A stretch of 6,541 bases of DNA, taken from the NCBI GenBank assembly GCA_027057185.1, contig JALUJE010000288.1, forward strand, positions 1-6,541. The letters are read 5' to 3'. The position numbers were made by a program, and so were the translations under genes. Source of the stretch: Helicobacteraceae bacterium (lineage in GTDB: Bacteria > Campylobacterota > Campylobacteria > Campylobacterales > Sulfurimonadaceae). Under the pieces are notes generated by a model. That model was not told where the DNA came from. It ran no database searches and worked only from the letters and a program-made list of their open reading frames with translations. Below are positions 5,308-6,541 of this stretch, piece after piece (position 1 is the stretch's first letter; every line of letters starts with the position of its first letter).

Positions 5308-6541
5308 ATGGTTGCTACGGAAAACATTGTTGTCATTGTACTGATGACACTGTTGTTTTTACGGCAGTTTGCAGTATTTCAACAGACTTCCAAAATCAAT
5401 TATGCACCGCTCATCCTCATATTGGGCATATTGGGAGCACTGTTGCATCTTATGATACATCCGCATGAAGCGTTCTTTGATCTATTGCGTGATGCACTGT
5501 TACCTCTGTTTATTGGTTTGGTATTTTATTTCATTTTAAATGTTCTGAATCAGACGCAGCACAGTAACAAAGTCTTGCAGTATGAAGCGTCGCAAGCACA
5601 ATTATTGCACGATATTGATGCGATAAAGCAGGATATTGCAGAGCTGCATGAGCGTGAATACCACCTTGATGATATGCATACCGATGGTAGCAATATGCAC
5701 CGTGTTACAAAAGAGTTTCAAGAAGAAATTACGGCATGGCAACAGATACAAAAAAATCAAGAGACTTTCATGCGTACGTTTGAAGAAAGTATGAAAAAAT
5801 ATTATAAGAGTATGCAGAATTTTGAAGAATTTACAGACATTAAAATGCCGGAATTTGATGCCATTATTCATCGTCATATTGAGATACTTCGTATTGCCGA
5901 GCAAGACCATTTTAATCAGATTAAAGGGGCACTAGAACATTGCAGCAGTGCGTATGAGACACTGCATACCGGTATGCAGGATGTCAATAAAACGCTTTTT
6001 GGTATAAAAAATATGCACACTGCTACAGCCAACAAAGTAATGGAGCAGGCAGGTTTGGAGTTGCAGCGGCTTTTTGGCAGTTATGAGACACGTGTGAGTC
6101 ATCTACATTCACAAAGCGAGACCATAGGGGTAGATATGAATGAGAATGCGCTGTTGTTAGAACGTCTTAAAGAGCGTAGTGAAGCGTTGAACGGACAAAT
6201 TGTTCTGGTATCAACAAAGATGGAAACGATGGTACAGGCGGCAGAAACACTTCCGAGTCCGGAGCATTTTGTGAGTACCTTGGCAGCACAACGTCATCAC
6301 ATTCATGATGAGATTGTCGAACTCAAAAAGGAGGTTGCAGTGTTTCATGAGCTCGTTGCTAGGTCTAAAAAAGAGCATGATCAGACCATAGACGATGCCA
6401 TTGACGCTCTTTCTAAGACACTGAACGAAAAAATCGATCATGCAATTAGCAAACTTCATGAACACTATATGGCGCTACAAAACTCCAATGCCTCCACCAT
6501 TAAAGAATTAGCCTCACGTTCCAAGATGCAAAAGACATATC
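5308..6541 (+). CDS. Membrane-anchored coiled-coil protein of unknown function (partial, runs off the edge)
   Basis: The frame is open from ATG 5308 to the window end, 411 complete codons with no stop, so the true C-terminus is outside. I do not recognise a family. The N-terminal 80 residues hold two or three hydrophobic segments: about 6-23 (NIVVIVLMTLLFLRQFAV), 33-50 (APLILILGILGALLHLMI) and 63-80 (ALLPLFIGLVFYFILNVL). The rest (about 85-411) is highly charged and mostly helical, rich in Gln, Glu, Lys and His with few prolines or glycines, consistent with long coiled coil; only a few breaks (e.g. Pro181, Pro316 and Pro318) interrupt it. Histidine is frequent. No enzyme motif, MotA/TolQ signature or chemoreceptor hairpin motif is evident in what is visible. 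It follows the L,D-transpeptidase by 22 bases, hinting at an envelope or cell-shape role, which is inference from position alone. It could be part of a larger sensor or scaffold whose output domain lies beyond the window. Confidence 0.85.
   Translation, partial: MVATENIVVIVLMTLLFLRQFAVFQQTSKINYAPLILILGILGALLHLMIHPHEAFFDLLRDALLPLFIGLVFYFILNVLNQTQHSNKVLQYEASQAQLLHDIDAIKQDIAELHEREYHLDDMHTDGSNMHRVTKEFQEEITAWQQIQKNQETFMRTFEESMKKYYKSMQNFEEFTDIKMPEFDAIIHRHIEILRIAEQDHFNQIKGALEHCSSAYETLHTGMQDVNKTLFGIKNMHTATANKVMEQAGLELQRLFGSYETRVSHLHSQSETIGVDMNENALLLERLKERSEALNGQIVLVSTKMETMVQAAETLPSPEHFVSTLAAQRHHIHDEIVELKKEVAVFHELVARSKKEHDQTIDDAIDALSKTLNEKIDHAISKLHEHYMALQNSNASTIKELASRSKMQKTY

Noticed and set aside
5602..5910. 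Minus-strand open frame of 102 codons, rich in Phe, Ile and Leu
   Set aside because: It is the complement of the Lys/Glu-rich coiled-coil gene, which naturally gives Phe/Leu-rich antisense frames. The + frame has a strong ribosome-binding site and runs through the entire region.

Overview
The window reads as chromosomal DNA of a campylobacterotal (epsilonproteobacterial) organism, most like the Sulfurimonas, Sulfuricurvum or Sulfurovum type. This is inferred from moderately AT-rich coding sequence, very tight packing with overlapping start and stop codons, a perfect TATAAT -10 element without a clear -35 box, and the style of the HemH, HAD and L,D-transpeptidase proteins. It could not be confirmed by a search. 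All genes supported here lie on the + strand, and no stretch above 300 bases lacks a gene.

Layout. Positions 1-253 hold the 3' end of glyS (glycyl-tRNA synthetase beta subunit). Its stop codon overlaps the start of an FAD-dependent oxidoreductase (about 246-1376) whose N- and C-terminal motifs resemble the MnmC2 domain of tRNA wobble-uridine modification. A short hairpin at 1375-1396 closes this pair. A small predicted exported protein of unknown function follows at 1446-1904. A strong promoter-like sequence near 1930 then precedes a run of tightly spaced genes: hemH (ferrochelatase, 1974-2924), a phosphoglycolate-phosphatase-like HAD hydrolase (2921-3553), a YcbB-type L,D-transpeptidase (3546-5285), and a large membrane-anchored coiled-coil protein that starts at 5308 and runs off the right edge without a stop.

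Function. The left block concerns translation: glycine-tRNA charging and probably tRNA modification. The right block joins the last step of heme synthesis, a phosphatase, peptidoglycan cross-linking and a cell-envelope coiled-coil protein. The first three genes of that block overlap by 4 and 8 bases and the fourth follows after 22 bases, so they are probably cotranscribed. No mobile element, CRISPR array, tRNA or rRNA was seen. The best candidates for undescribed biology are the 1446-1904 exported protein and the open-ended membrane coiled-coil protein from 5308; neither could be assigned to a family.
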